Shown here in pieces: positions 24,412 through 33,545 of a DNA stretch of 64,000 nt. The notes below the pieces were generated by a model. That model did no database searches and was not told the DNA's origin. It saw nothing but the letters and a program-made list of their open reading frames with translations. Position 1 is the stretch's first letter; each line of letters opens with the position of its first letter. The translations under genes were made by a program, and so were the position numbers. Origin of the DNA: Stomorhina lunata (Eukaryota > Arthropoda > Insecta > Diptera > Rhiniidae); contig OW121740.1 of the NCBI GenBank assembly GCA_933228675.1, positions 33,885,792 to 33,949,791 on the forward strand, written 5' to 3'.

Positions 24412-25093
24412 TATTTAAACTGGTTAGAGGGTGACAACAATAGGGTTAGTTTTGATTAAATAAAAACAAGGATTTTAGATAAACGTTATAATATCATTTA
24501 TATGTTTATTCACCTTTAAACTTATATATAATTTTGATAAATAGGAAAAGTATATAATTCAAACTTGTAGGTTAGGGTCTTAAATTGTGCAATAAATTTA
24601 GGTTTAAGTTTAGCTTTTAATTTAAACAAAATTCTATTTATTTAAGTTTAGGGTTTAAGTTTTAGGTTTTAGTTAGAATTTTAGGAAATTTTAAATAATA
24701 AAATTAAATATTTTTAACCTTAGGTTTAAGATTTAGATGTTAATAGGTTTAGGATTTTAAATCTTTTGTAAGTTTATGTTTTAGATTTAAATAGATTAGG
24801 TTTTAACTTCTTGTGTATGTTTTAAAAACAATGTTCTTTATTTAATATTTTTTAGTTGTAAGTTTTAGCAAATTTAGGTTTTTAGATTTTTTCCACTTAT
24901 TATTTAAATATTTATACTTTAATTTATTCGGTGCGATTTAAACTTCACTGGTTGAATATTAATTAACAAGAGAGCGATTTTGAAGTTACAGCTGGAGAGA
25001 GAAGGTTTTTTTTTTTTGCAAGTGAAGTTGGCTGCAGTTTTTGGGGGCGTTAATAAGTACAGGGTTGGGGAAACTTCCTTGTTCGAATGAACA
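24412..25093 (-). repeat. 3' LTR of the BEL element
   Basis: 682 bp. On the minus strand it begins TGTTCATTCGAACAAGG and ends CCAGTTTAAATA, so it opens with the canonical TG but closes TA rather than CA. I placed the boundary by comparing the two LTR copies and by the ATATG duplication. The plus strand is rich in TTAGG/TTTAGGG words (24570-24760). Confidence 0.95.
24505..24510 (-). promoter_or_regulatory. Candidate polyadenylation signal AATAAA in the LTR
   Basis: TTTATT on the plus strand reads AATAAA on the transcribed strand, about 95 bp before the end of the 3' LTR. It is the natural candidate for the element's 3' end processing. AT-rich DNA makes chance occurrence likely. Confidence 0.4.
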
Positions 25094-25105
25094 TCCTCCC
25101 CCGCC
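25094..25105 (-). other. Polypurine tract (plus-strand primer)
   Basis: On the minus strand GGCGGGGGAGGA abuts the 3' LTR start TGTTCATTC with no gap. It is a G-rich purine run in very AT-rich surroundings, exactly where reverse transcription needs the plus-strand primer. Confidence 0.85.
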
Positions 25106-25211
25106 AGGCAACCTATGAGGAGAGAAAAAATAAAACAATTATTTTTAATGCTTGGTGTAGGGTATCGGGTAATATGGGTAAATGGAGGGTATAAATACTT
25201 CAGCATAATTC

Positions 25212-26144
25212 TTAATGTGTAATGGATCCCATGACCAACCAACCAAATGTGGAATCTTGAATCATCAAGGATCCGCCATCGATGTGGATAACATTGGGTT
25301 GTAATATGGTGGTGTACAGGTCTCCACCTATTTCCATATCAATGGATGTGTTGCGGGTGAAATCTGGGTCCGCCAAGGTGATTCGCTTAACCTTATTTTT
25401 TATGGCTTCATCCAGGTCATAAGTGTATGGTTTTCTTGGCAAATCCCTCACCACTTCCATGCAAAGTTCAAACTGCGTATTTGGGTCAGCATACGGAGCT
25501 ATAATGGCCTTGACGTAAACTTGGTCATCAATGGTAAAAGCCTTTAACCAACTGTCGTGCACAAACGAAGATGAGATTTTAGATTTAGTCTGGCTAGGGT
25601 TCAAAACGGCTCGTGCTAACTTCTTTCCTTTGTTCATCACCACTTGCAACATGAGAGTGGGTACAAAGGTTCGTGTCATTGCAGTTTGTACGATGGTTGT
25701 GGAAGAAGTGGTGACTAGTGAACGTCTCGGGGCTGGTGTTGGGGTTTCCTTTTCTTCCCTATTGGAACTGGCATCTTTAGGAAGATCTTTCAATATCCTT
25801 GCCGGTCCATGGAGAAGGGTATGGTGCTTGCCATTACACTTATTACACCGAGCCTTGTTGGTGCATTTGGCAATTAAATGGTTTCGGGCCAGGCAGTTTA
25901 CACAGTAATGAAGGCGTACTGCGGTTTTATATTTTTCTGCTAAATTTAGCTTCAAGAATTTCTTGCAGGCAGATAAGCTATGATCTGCCTGGCAAATGCC
26001 GCATCCATAATGCCGTTTTTGAGTGTGATTTCTTCGGGTGGACTGATTTTTGTTGTTTTTTGATCTACATTGTTGTTGAGGATTGTATGAACGTTGACGA
26101 TCACTACGGCCTGAATTGGATTTGCGCTGGTTATTGGGTGCCAT
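25212..26144 (-). CDS. Second ORF: nucleocapsid zinc knuckles plus protease-fold protein with lost catalytic Asp
   Basis: 310 codons, starting 137 nt after the gag-pol stop; the ATG is the first after a candidate splice acceptor (AATAG, 26152-26148). Residues 1-45 are basic (Arg, Lys, Gln, Asn). Residues 48-112 carry three zinc-knuckle-like motifs: C48/C51/H55/C60, C81/C84/H89/C94 and C100/C103/H107/H112, with the same order and spacing as gag-pol residues 398-460. Residues 161-308 align with the gag-pol DUF1758-type protease: AVLNPSQ for ALIDPAS, LADPDF for LADQKF, SIDMEIGGDLY for SIDFIIGSDFY, and STFGWLVMGS for TEFGWILTGP. Asn182 stands where the catalytic Asp should be, so it should not be an active protease. 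No signal peptide or membrane segment, so it is not env. I infer an RNA-binding accessory or regulatory protein expressed from spliced RNA. The frame has no stops, which argues for selection or recent origin. Confidence 0.88.
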   Translation of the reverse strand: MAPNNQRKSNSGRSDRQRSYNPQQQCRSKNNKNQSTRRNHTQKRHYGCGICQADHSLSACKKFLKLNLAEKYKTAVRLHYCVNCLARNHLIAKCTNKARCNKCNGKHHTLLHGPARILKDLPKDASSNREEKETPTPAPRRSLVTTSSTTIVQTAMTRTFVPTLMLQVVMNKGKKLARAVLNPSQTKSKISSSFVHDSWLKAFTIDDQVYVKAIIAPYADPNTQFELCMEVVRDLPRKPYTYDLDEAIKNKVKRITLADPDFTRNTSIDMEIGGDLYTTILQPNVIHIDGGSLMIQDSTFGWLVMGSITH

Positions 26145-26147
26145 TTT

Positions 26148-26172
26148 CTATTTAGATTAAATTAAAGAAATG
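26148..26172 (-). promoter_or_regulatory. Candidate 3' splice acceptor before the second ORF
   Basis: On the minus strand TTTCTTTAATTTAATCTAAA precedes TAG, and the ATG of the second ORF follows 3 nt later. Possible branch sites (CACTAACAT, TTGACTAAC) lie further upstream. It pairs logically with the donor at 32062-32055. Prediction by eye only. Confidence 0.45.
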
Positions 26173-26281
26173 TTAAAAATGGATATGTTGAATTATGTTA
26201 GTGTATTAGAATCAATTAAGATAATAGTGGGTTAGTCAAATAAAGTTAATATTGTTAGGGTTGTGTGTAGAATAACTTAGA

Positions 26282-29200
26282 CTAAGACGTGGGTAGAACA
26301 ACAACTTTGGTTATCGGTCGGGTAAGAGTTCCAGTCGAAGTTCGTAAGTCAACAACTCTGGTGTTATTGTCGGAACCTGGATAGGTTTTGACTACGCGTC
26401 CAAGTAACCATTCGTTTGGGTGTAAATTGTCTTGTCTAATAACAACAATATCATCAACTTGCACTTGACGTTGAGGGTTTTTCCATTTATAACGTTTATG
26501 GAGCTCTTTAAGATATTCATCTTTCCATCTTCTACAAAAGTAATGGTGTTGAATTCTTAACTTCTGCCATCTGTTTGCCAAAGTAATATTTGCATTGCTT
26601 AAATCGGGTTCTGCGGGTGTTAATATGGGTGAACCAATTAAAAAGTGACCTGGGGTTAAGGGGTTAAGATCCTGTGGGTTTTCACTTGACGGACTTAAGG
26701 GTCTAGAGTTAAGGCATCCTTCGATGCGAGCAAGTAATGTCGCAAACTCTTCAAATGTGTACTTCACAGCGTTCATCTTTTTTAGGTGGGACTTAAAGCT
26801 TTTAACACCTGCTTCCCAAAGACCTCCCATATGAGGTGCTCCCGGGGGTATGAAGTGCCACGTCAAGTTCTGGAAACTATTCATTTCAATTATAGATCCT
26901 TTTAATTGTTTAATAAATTCCTGTCGTTCTTTCTTCAGCAATTGACTTGCTCCAATAAAATTTGTTCCATTATCAGAGTAAATGGCGACAGGGCATCCCC
27001 GCCTCGAAAAAAATCGAGCGAATGCTGCCATAAAGGCTTGGGTGGACAAATCAGATGTGGGCTCCAAGTGTATAGCTTTTGTTGCAAAGCAAACAAAGAC
27101 GCATACGTAGCCTTTTGTAATTCTGCATGCTCTACCATTATATGCTTTTATTTCGAATGGTCCAGCAAAATCTATTCCAACATTATGAAAGGGTCGGGTA
27201 ATTTGGGTACGTTCTGTTGGCAATGCGGCCATGAATTGTGTGGTTTGACGATTCTTATACCTAGTGCAGGGTAGACATTTATTGATAACTGCACTGATTA
27301 AATTTTGCAGTTTCGGAATCCAAAATCCAGACCGGATTATCCTTAGCATCAGTTGATTTCCGCCGTGTAGGGTAACTAAGTGCACGTGTAAGGTTAATAG
27401 TTTTGCAAAATGACTTGCATAGGGTAACAAAATTGGGTATCTTTCAGAATACGACAAACTGTTGGATTTAGCCAGTCGACCGTTAGCACGTATAATCTTT
27501 GAAGAGTCTAAAAATGGTGTTAGAGTTAGCAGGCTACTTTTTCTGGGTATTGGGTTTTTTCTTAGAAGACAATTATAATCTTCATAAAAATAGTGTTTTT
27601 GGCATAAAATGATTAGTCTATCACGTGTTGATTTTATTTCTATGGCATCAATCTCAATACTTGGGTGGGTTATTAAGATATTTAATCTTTCATTTAAATT
27701 TTGAGAATTGTTTCGATCAAGTATTACTCTATCATCTCGAACTGTGTGTCTCCGGGTACATGATGCGCGATCGCAAAATCGATAGACATATGACATTACT
27801 CTTAAGGCTTTCGATAATTTTGAAAACCTTGTTAAAATGTCTGGGTTTGTGTTAATCGTATTTTCCAAGGAAGGGTGAATATTAACATTTGTAGAAAATG
27901 TTTGACTAATTTTAGCTTCAGCTTGAGATGTAAATTGCTTATCTGTTATTGGCCATGTTGCTGTAGGATCTTTTAACCAGGAAGGTCCATTCCACCAAAG
28001 TTTGTCATCTTTAAGGTCATCTGCGTTACATCCTCGGCTAGCAATATCGGCTGGGTTATCGTGTGAGGCAACATGGTACCAGTTTTCAACGCCTACATTT
28101 TCAAGTATTGTGGTAACTCTGTTTGCCACAAAAGTGTTCCATGAATTGGGTTGTTTGTTGAGCCATGCTAGCACAATCGATGAATCCGTCCAGAAATATG
28201 CTTGATGAAAGGGTAAATTAAGTTGGGTAATTAAATTGTGTGTCATCTTGGCCAATAACACTGCACCACAAAGTTCCAGTTTTGGCAAAGAGATAACTTT
28301 GATTGGTGCAACTCTCGTTTTAGCGGAGAGTAGGGTTACAGTATTGGGGCCGTCATCGGGTGTAATTCGCATGTATAAAACAGCGGAATATGCTTTTTCA
28401 GAAGCATCTGAAAATCCATGAATCTCAAATTTTGCTGAAGGTGAAAAATTAATCCATCTTGGAATACGAATCTTGTTAATATTATCATAGAACTGCAGAA
28501 ACTTTTGCCATTTTATTAGGGTGAGTGGGTTGAGACATTCATCCCAAGCTGTGTTATCTTGCCATATTTGCTGCATGATAATTTTGGCAGAAACAATAAT
28601 TGGTGCTAACCATCCAGCTGGGTCAAAAAGACGAGCTATATCTGATAATACAGTTCGCTTTGTGTATGCTGATTTCCTCTCGATTAAGGGTACGTTGAAA
28701 AAGAATTCATCTTCCTTCGCATTCCATCTTATTCCAAGTGTTTTAGCATTGTTGGATTCGGGTAGGGTTAGAAGATCGACATTTAAAAGGTGATCTTCGG
28801 GTAAATCTTTTAAAAGTTCCTTGGTATTGGAAGTCCATTTTCTTAGAGGAAACCCAGAAAAGTCAAGAGCTGAGATCAACTGAGTTTGGGCTATTGTAGC
28901 TTCTTCAACAGTATGACCACCAGCCAAGACATCATCAACATACATGTTGTTTCGCAATATTTTTGATGCAATTGGGTGAGTATTTTGAATGTCTTTGGCT
29001 AATTCGTGTAGGGTTCTAATAGCCAGATAGGGTGCACAGTTAACGCCAAATGTAACTGTTTGCAGTTCATAATCTTGAATGGGTTCATTAACGCTTTTTC
29101 TAAATAAAATTCGTTGATAGTGTGTTTGGGTAGGGTTTAATAATATTTGCCTGTACATTTTTGTAATATCGGCATTAAAAACGAATTTATAAAAGCGCCA

Positions 29201-31741
29201 TTTCAATATTAGTACAACTAAATCTTGTTGTAGGGTAGGACCAGTGTGTAGAGCATCGTTTAAGCTGTTCCCGTTCGACGTTTTGCTAGAAGCATTAAAA
29301 ACGACTCGAACTTTTGTTGTTACTCGGTCCATTTTGACTACAGCATGATGGGGTAAATAATATAGGGCTTTTGAAGATGTGTTCGGGTTATAGTGAACGG
29401 GTTTCATATGTTCTAAGTCAATGTATTCTTGAAGCGTGTTATCATATTCAAGTTTCAGCTCGGGCTTCTTCATCAAATTCTTCTCATTTCTAAAAAATTG
29501 TGCCATTGCAACATGGCGGGAGTTTCCTAACTCTACGAGTGGGTGTCGAAATGGAAGGTTAACCTGATAACGGCTATTGGGTAATCGACGGGTTGTTGTC
29601 GCGTAATATTTTTCACAGAAACATTCTTCTTCAGATCTATTGGGTTTTATGGGTATTTCTTCAATTTCCCAAAACTTGGTTAAAAGTTTATCAAGCGTAC
29701 CAGAATTGAAATATGAAACTACTGTTGGGGTATTGGGTGAGTTTTCAACAGGTCCGGTCAAAATCCAACCGAACTCTGTTTCCTGTGCTATTAAGGTGTT
29801 AAGCAAATCTTTCTTAACTCCAGATTTTAAAATTTGGGGGTAAAAATCACTGCCAATGATGAAATCGATTGATCGACTTTCATAAAATTTTTGGTCAGCT
29901 AATTGAATATTTTCCAAGTCTTTTATAAGGGTTGGGTTTAAATTTTGGGTGGGTAAATTCTTTGTTAGGGTTTTTACTACAATTGCTTGGATATTCAATT
30001 TGAAATTATTTTGGGTGTTAGATCTTAATAGCACATTACAAAGTTTGTTTGAACGGGCTGAAACGACTTCATTTAATCCTGATATTTCAGCTACTATTGG
30101 GGTTGTGGGTAAATGTAGTTTCCGTCTGAGTTTATCCGAAATAAACGAAAAGTCCGAAGCTGGATCAATAAGCGCTCTTGCTGGAAATACTTCTCCATGG
30201 ATTTCAACGTTTAGAATCGCAGTTCCTAATAACTTTGTTCTGTTATCTAGTGTGGGTTTGCTTGATTGGGTTTGGGTTGAAAATGTCTGTACTGCGTTTC
30301 TTGATGTCGATGGTTTGTTATCATCAACTTGTGGGTTTGTGTTAGGGTTGGGTTTGTGTAAAAGACTATTGTGTTTTCCACCGCAATGTCTACATGTAAA
30401 TGTACTACGACAATCCTTAATCACATGAGCGATTGCTAAGCAATTGTAACAAATCCCATTCTTTTTAACAAATTCAATCCTCTCCGTAACTCCAAGTGAT
30501 GTAAATGTTGAACATTCTCTCAGAGTGTGTTTATTTTTGCATAGTTTGCAAATTGAGCCATCGGGTTTACTTTGTGTATTGGAGTTATTTTGAGTATTTG
30601 GGTTATTTAGTGCATTTGATTGATTTTGGTTGTTTTGGCGATTATGATAATTTGGGAATCTGTTATTGCTTTGACTTTGATTGTGTGATTGTGTAACATT
30701 GTGAAATATTTTACCTCTTCTATCGAACTGATTTCTATTTTCTTGGAAATTTTTGGGTTTTTGGTGAGGGTTAGGGTTATTATACTCTACAGCATCATTA
30801 ACCGATGTGAGCTCTTTAAAGGTGTTCGTTAAGAATAAATCTAAATCAGTCCAAGAGGGCATTTCAGCACAATCTTGAAGAGTTTTTTCGAATTCTCTTC
30901 GGGTTTCACGGGGTAATTTGGTGGTACACAGATATATAAAGATAGGATCCCAATTATCCGTATCTATTTCTAATGAATTTAAATTCGCAATACAGCAATT
31001 TATTTTTCTCTGAAGTTTTCTAATTGAGGTACTGCACATTGTGTTAACTGAGGGTAGGTTAAAAAGTGTTTTTAATTGTGCATTGATTTGCATTCTTCGG
31101 TTCTCATATTGAGAAACCAATTGGTTCCATGCAATCACAAAACCTTCATTAGTAAGAGGAGCGTTGTCGACTATTTCTTTGGCTTCACCGCTAGTTTTTT
31201 GTTTAAGGTAGAAAAGTTTTTCTACACCGCTTAAACGGGTATTATTGCCATAAATGGCTTTGAAGAGATCTCTAAACGAGGCCCAGAACTTGAAATCTCC
31301 ACTGAAAATTGGCATATCGCAAGGGGGTACATTAAAGGCAACTGAATTGTGGTTAACAGGAGGCTCGGGTAAATTGGGTACTGTTGTAGGGTTTGACAAA
31401 TTGACTAGGGTTTCATTATGCCGGTTATATGCCTCAATAGATTCGTCAATTGAAATCATGCTAGTCCTATAAAAGTTTTTAGCTGCTCTAACCTGTTTAA
31501 CAATTTCCTTTAAATTGATTGATTCTGCTTTTGCCGGGTCATTAAGTTCCGTGGATTCTCGAATTTTCATATATTTGCCATTGATGTTCTTCCATAATTC
31601 CTCCAGATCACGTCTCTTGAACTGCAAGGCGGGTAAAGATTGAGATTCTTCTGGGGTAGCGCGGTAATCTTCATCGAAAGCATTCATATCCAACTGGATA
31701 TAACGCAATAAGTCGGTGGCCAAAGTTTTAAGTTCAGACAT
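26282..31741 (-). CDS. BEL/Pao gag-pol polyprotein
   Basis: An uninterrupted 1819-codon ORF, within the range I expect for a full-length BEL/Pao polyprotein. Gag: an N-terminal helical region, then FSGDFKFWASFRDLF (about residue 145), the DUF1759-type capsid region, an Asn/Gln-rich linker, and three zinc knuckles at about 398-460. Protease: ALIDPAS around Asp526, DUF1758-type; it lacks the usual Gly after Asp-Ser/Thr. Reverse transcriptase about 760-1010: FNADITKMYRQI, and YVDD at 934-937. RNase H: GFSDAS (Asp1112), LPKLELCGA and FWTDSSIVLAWL. Integrase: zinc-binding HLVTLHGG and CLPC, then catalytic Asp1524 (GIDFAGPF), Asp1590 (YSDNGTNF) and Glu1643 (GLWEAGVKSF). The C terminus is DUF5641-type (RWQKLRIQHHYFCRRWKDEY). 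All catalytic residues of RT and integrase are present, so the element looks autonomous. It acts in cytoplasmic particles and then integrates in the nucleus. Confidence 0.97.
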   Translation of the reverse strand: MSELKTLATDLLRYIQLDMNAFDEDYRATPEESQSLPALQFKRRDLEELWKNINGKYMKIRESTELNDPAKAESINLKEIVKQVRAAKNFYRTSMISIDESIEAYNRHNETLVNLSNPTTVPNLPEPPVNHNSVAFNVPPCDMPIFSGDFKFWASFRDLFKAIYGNNTRLSGVEKLFYLKQKTSGEAKEIVDNAPLTNEGFVIAWNQLVSQYENRRMQINAQLKTLFNLPSVNTMCSTSIRKLQRKINCCIANLNSLEIDTDNWDPIFIYLCTTKLPRETRREFEKTLQDCAEMPSWTDLDLFLTNTFKELTSVNDAVEYNNPNPHQKPKNFQENRNQFDRRGKIFHNVTQSHNQSQSNNRFPNYHNRQNNQNQSNALNNPNTQNNSNTQSKPDGSICKLCKNKHTLRECSTFTSLGVTERIEFVKKNGICYNCLAIAHVIKDCRSTFTCRHCGGKHNSLLHKPNPNTNPQVDDNKPSTSRNAVQTFSTQTQSSKPTLDNRTKLLGTAILNVEIHGEVFPARALIDPASDFSFISDKLRRKLHLPTTPIVAEISGLNEVVSARSNKLCNVLLRSNTQNNFKLNIQAIVVKTLTKNLPTQNLNPTLIKDLENIQLADQKFYESRSIDFIIGSDFYPQILKSGVKKDLLNTLIAQETEFGWILTGPVENSPNTPTVVSYFNSGTLDKLLTKFWEIEEIPIKPNRSEEECFCEKYYATTTRRLPNSRYQVNLPFRHPLVELGNSRHVAMAQFFRNEKNLMKKPELKLEYDNTLQEYIDLEHMKPVHYNPNTSSKALYYLPHHAVVKMDRVTTKVRVVFNASSKTSNGNSLNDALHTGPTLQQDLVVLILKWRFYKFVFNADITKMYRQILLNPTQTHYQRILFRKSVNEPIQDYELQTVTFGVNCAPYLAIRTLHELAKDIQNTHPIASKILRNNMYVDDVLAGGHTVEEATIAQTQLISALDFSGFPLRKWTSNTKELLKDLPEDHLLNVDLLTLPESNNAKTLGIRWNAKEDEFFFNVPLIERKSAYTKRTVLSDIARLFDPAGWLAPIIVSAKIIMQQIWQDNTAWDECLNPLTLIKWQKFLQFYDNINKIRIPRWINFSPSAKFEIHGFSDASEKAYSAVLYMRITPDDGPNTVTLLSAKTRVAPIKVISLPKLELCGAVLLAKMTHNLITQLNLPFHQAYFWTDSSIVLAWLNKQPNSWNTFVANRVTTILENVGVENWYHVASHDNPADIASRGCNADDLKDDKLWWNGPSWLKDPTATWPITDKQFTSQAEAKISQTFSTNVNIHPSLENTINTNPDILTRFSKLSKALRVMSYVYRFCDRASCTRRHTVRDDRVILDRNNSQNLNERLNILITHPSIEIDAIEIKSTRDRLIILCQKHYFYEDYNCLLRKNPIPRKSSLLTLTPFLDSSKIIRANGRLAKSNSLSYSERYPILLPYASHFAKLLTLHVHLVTLHGGNQLMLRIIRSGFWIPKLQNLISAVINKCLPCTRYKNRQTTQFMAALPTERTQITRPFHNVGIDFAGPFEIKAYNGRACRITKGYVCVFVCFATKAIHLEPTSDLSTQAFMAAFARFFSRRGCPVAIYSDNGTNFIGASQLLKKERQEFIKQLKGSIIEMNSFQNLTWHFIPPGAPHMGGLWEAGVKSFKSHLKKMNAVKYTFEEFATLLARIEGCLNSRPLSPSSENPQDLNPLTPGHFLIGSPILTPAEPDLSNANITLANRWQKLRIQHHYFCRRWKDEYLKELHKRYKWKNPQRQVQVDDIVVIRQDNLHPNEWLLGRVVKTYPGSDNNTRVVDLRTSTGTLTRPITKVVVLPTS

Positions 31742-32852
31742 ATTTTTTCGATATTTTGAACAAATTACGAAATTTAAATAAAATTTGAGAAAAAAGGTGT
31801 GTTTTTGGGTTTTATTTACGAAAATTTAATAAATTTAAAAAATTCACGAAAAAAAAAAGAAAAAATTCCCAACACGCAAATTTTTCCGACAGGGTATTTC
31901 TTTTTGTTATAAGGGTGCGCTACACAAATTAATTGGTAATATTATTTTATTATTCAATACATATAATTTTTTTTTTTTTTTTTTGAAAAGCTTCTTTAAG
32001 GTTTGTTTAAAGGGTAAAAGTAATATTTGATAAGTGTAAGTTGTAAAATTACAGACTTACCGAATTCCTGTGGGTAGGGTACAAACCACTTATATATATA
32101 TTTTTTTTTTTCAATTTTTCTTCTTGTTTGTTTCTTCTTTAGATGTGTTGTTGATGTATTATGTTGGGTATTATGGTGTGTATGTAGCGTTTGACGTAGG
32201 GTATACTGTGTGTTGTTGCTGGTCTTTTTTGTTGTGTTCTATTTTTTATTTGAACTTGTATAATTTTAAGTTTCTTTAGTTTTATTTTATTTAATATTAT
32301 AAAAATATTTTTATTATTTATTTTTGTGTTTTAATTCGTGTTTGTGTATATATGTTCACTCTATTGACACTGTTACAAAATTTTGAAACTGCAGGGTATG
32401 CCGTCACTTTGACTTGTAGGGTACTTTATATGTAAATATGTATGTGCGTGTGTGTATTACTCTATGTTATTTTTACAATTTGTTTTTTGCGTGTTTTCTT
32501 TTGTGCTTTCTTTTTGCAATTGTAAGTTGTAATTTATGTATGTAATATATATTTGTGATTTTTGTATAAATTGTATTCGTTAATATGTTTGTAATATTTT
32601 GATTTTGTTTTTAATGCACTTTATGTTGTATAATAAATATTTTAAATTTAAAAATTTAAATTTATGTACGTATGTATATTTGCACAAAATTTTATTGTTT
32701 GTTTTGTTTTGATTTATGTTTGTTTACACAATGTTTTGCACTATGTTTTTTTTGTAACTTTTTATTTTTTCAGTTATTTTTGAATTTTGTTTTATTTTTA
32801 ATTCTTTTTGGGTAATTCTTTTTGGGTAATAGCACTGTTTCTTTTTCACAAA
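31742..32852 (-). other. 5' leader of the BEL element, non-coding
   Basis: 1.1 kb between the primer binding site and the gag ATG. AT-rich, no conserved ORF. It holds a consensus splice donor (32062-32055) and repeated GGGTA words on the plus strand, including two copies of TTCTTTTTGGGTAA side by side at about 32803-32830. Packaging signals would be expected here but cannot be identified by eye. Confidence 0.8.
32055..32062 (-). promoter_or_regulatory. Candidate 5' splice donor CGGTAAGT in the leader
   Basis: ACTTACCG on the plus strand reads CG/GTAAGT on the element's coding strand, a full match to the metazoan donor intron consensus. Joined to the acceptor near 26148 it would remove gag-pol and bring the second ORF next to a short leader, as retroviruses do for env. 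Confidence 0.5.
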
Positions 32853-32862
32853 CGAAGGACCA
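32853..32862 (-). other. Primer binding site, fits tRNA-Tyr
   Basis: Directly inside the 5' LTR the coding strand reads TGGTCCTTCG. This complements CGAAGGACCA, the 3' end of insect tRNA-Tyr as I remember it (the acceptor begins CCTTCGA). The match is 10 nt and then breaks. No gap separates it from the LTR. Confidence 0.75.
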
Positions 32863-33545
32863 TATTTAAACTGGTTAGAGGGTGACAACAATAGGGTTAG
32901 TTTTGATTAAATAAAAACAAGGATTTTAGATAAACGTTATAATATCATTTATATGTTTATTCACCTTTAAACTTATATATAATTTTGATAAATAGGAAAA
33001 GTATATAATTCAAACTTGTAGGTTAGGGTCTTAAATTGTGCAATAAATTTAGGTTTAAGTTTAGCTTTTAATTTAAACAAAATTCTATTTATTTAAGTTT
33101 AGGGTTTAAGTTTTAGGTTTTAGTTAGAATTTTAGGAAATTTTAAATAATAAAATTAAATATTTTTAACCTTAGGTTTAAGATTTAGATGTTAATAGGTT
33201 TAGGATTTTAAATCTTTTGTAAGTTTATGTTTTAGATTTAAATAGATTAGGTTTTAACTTCTTGTGTATGTTTTAAAAACAATGTTCTTTATTTAATATT
33301 TTTTAGTTGTAAGTTTTAGCAAATTTAGGTTTTTAGATTTTTTCCACTTATTATTTAAATATTTATACTTTAATTTATTCGGTGCGATTTAAACTTCACT
33401 GGTTGAATATTAATTAACAAGAGAGCGATTTTGAAGTTACAGCTGGAGAGAGAAGGTTTTTTTTTTTTTGCAAGTGAAGTTGGCTGCAGTTTTTGGGGGC
33501 GTTAATAAGTACAGGGTTGGGGAAACTTCCTTGTTCGAATGAACA
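32863..33545 (-). repeat. 5' LTR of the BEL element
   Basis: 683 bp. It appears identical to 24412-25093 except for one extra T in the T-run at about 33458-33470. LTRs are identical at insertion, so the element is young. Confidence 0.95.
33360..33367 (-). promoter_or_regulatory. Candidate TATA box of the LTR promoter
   Basis: The coding strand reads TATAAATA about 180 nt into the 5' LTR, a perfect TATA-box core. The LTR is AT-rich, so this is suggestive only. The equivalent place in the 3' LTR has the same sequence. Confidence 0.4.

Larger units (their letters stand above)
24412..33545 (-). mobile_element. Complete BEL/Pao LTR retrotransposon
   Basis: A 9134-bp element on the minus strand. 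In transcription order it has: 5' LTR (33545-32863), tRNA-Tyr-type primer binding site (32862-32853), 1.1-kb leader, gag-pol ORF (31741-26282), accessory ORF (26144-25212), polypurine tract (25105-25094) and 3' LTR (25093-24412), flanked by ATATG on both sides. The order protease, RT, RNase H, integrase and the YVDD RT motif, with DUF1758-type protease and DUF5641-type C terminus, mark BEL/Pao rather than gypsy or copia. LTRs of 682 and 683 bp look identical apart from a T-run (12 versus 13), so the insertion is young and probably still competent. No env is present. Confidence 0.97.

Noticed and set aside
24919..25242. 107-codon frame on the minus strand overlapping the LTR edge
   Set aside because: It overlaps the end of the second ORF in another frame and runs through the polypurine tract into the LTR; no domain.
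25212..26144. An envelope gene in the BEL element
   Set aside because: No signal peptide, transmembrane segment or furin-like site; instead there are zinc knuckles and a protease fold.
26906..30696. Many plus-strand frames inside the BEL element
   Set aside because: They are shadows opposite the minus-strand gag-pol ORF and have no recognisable domains.
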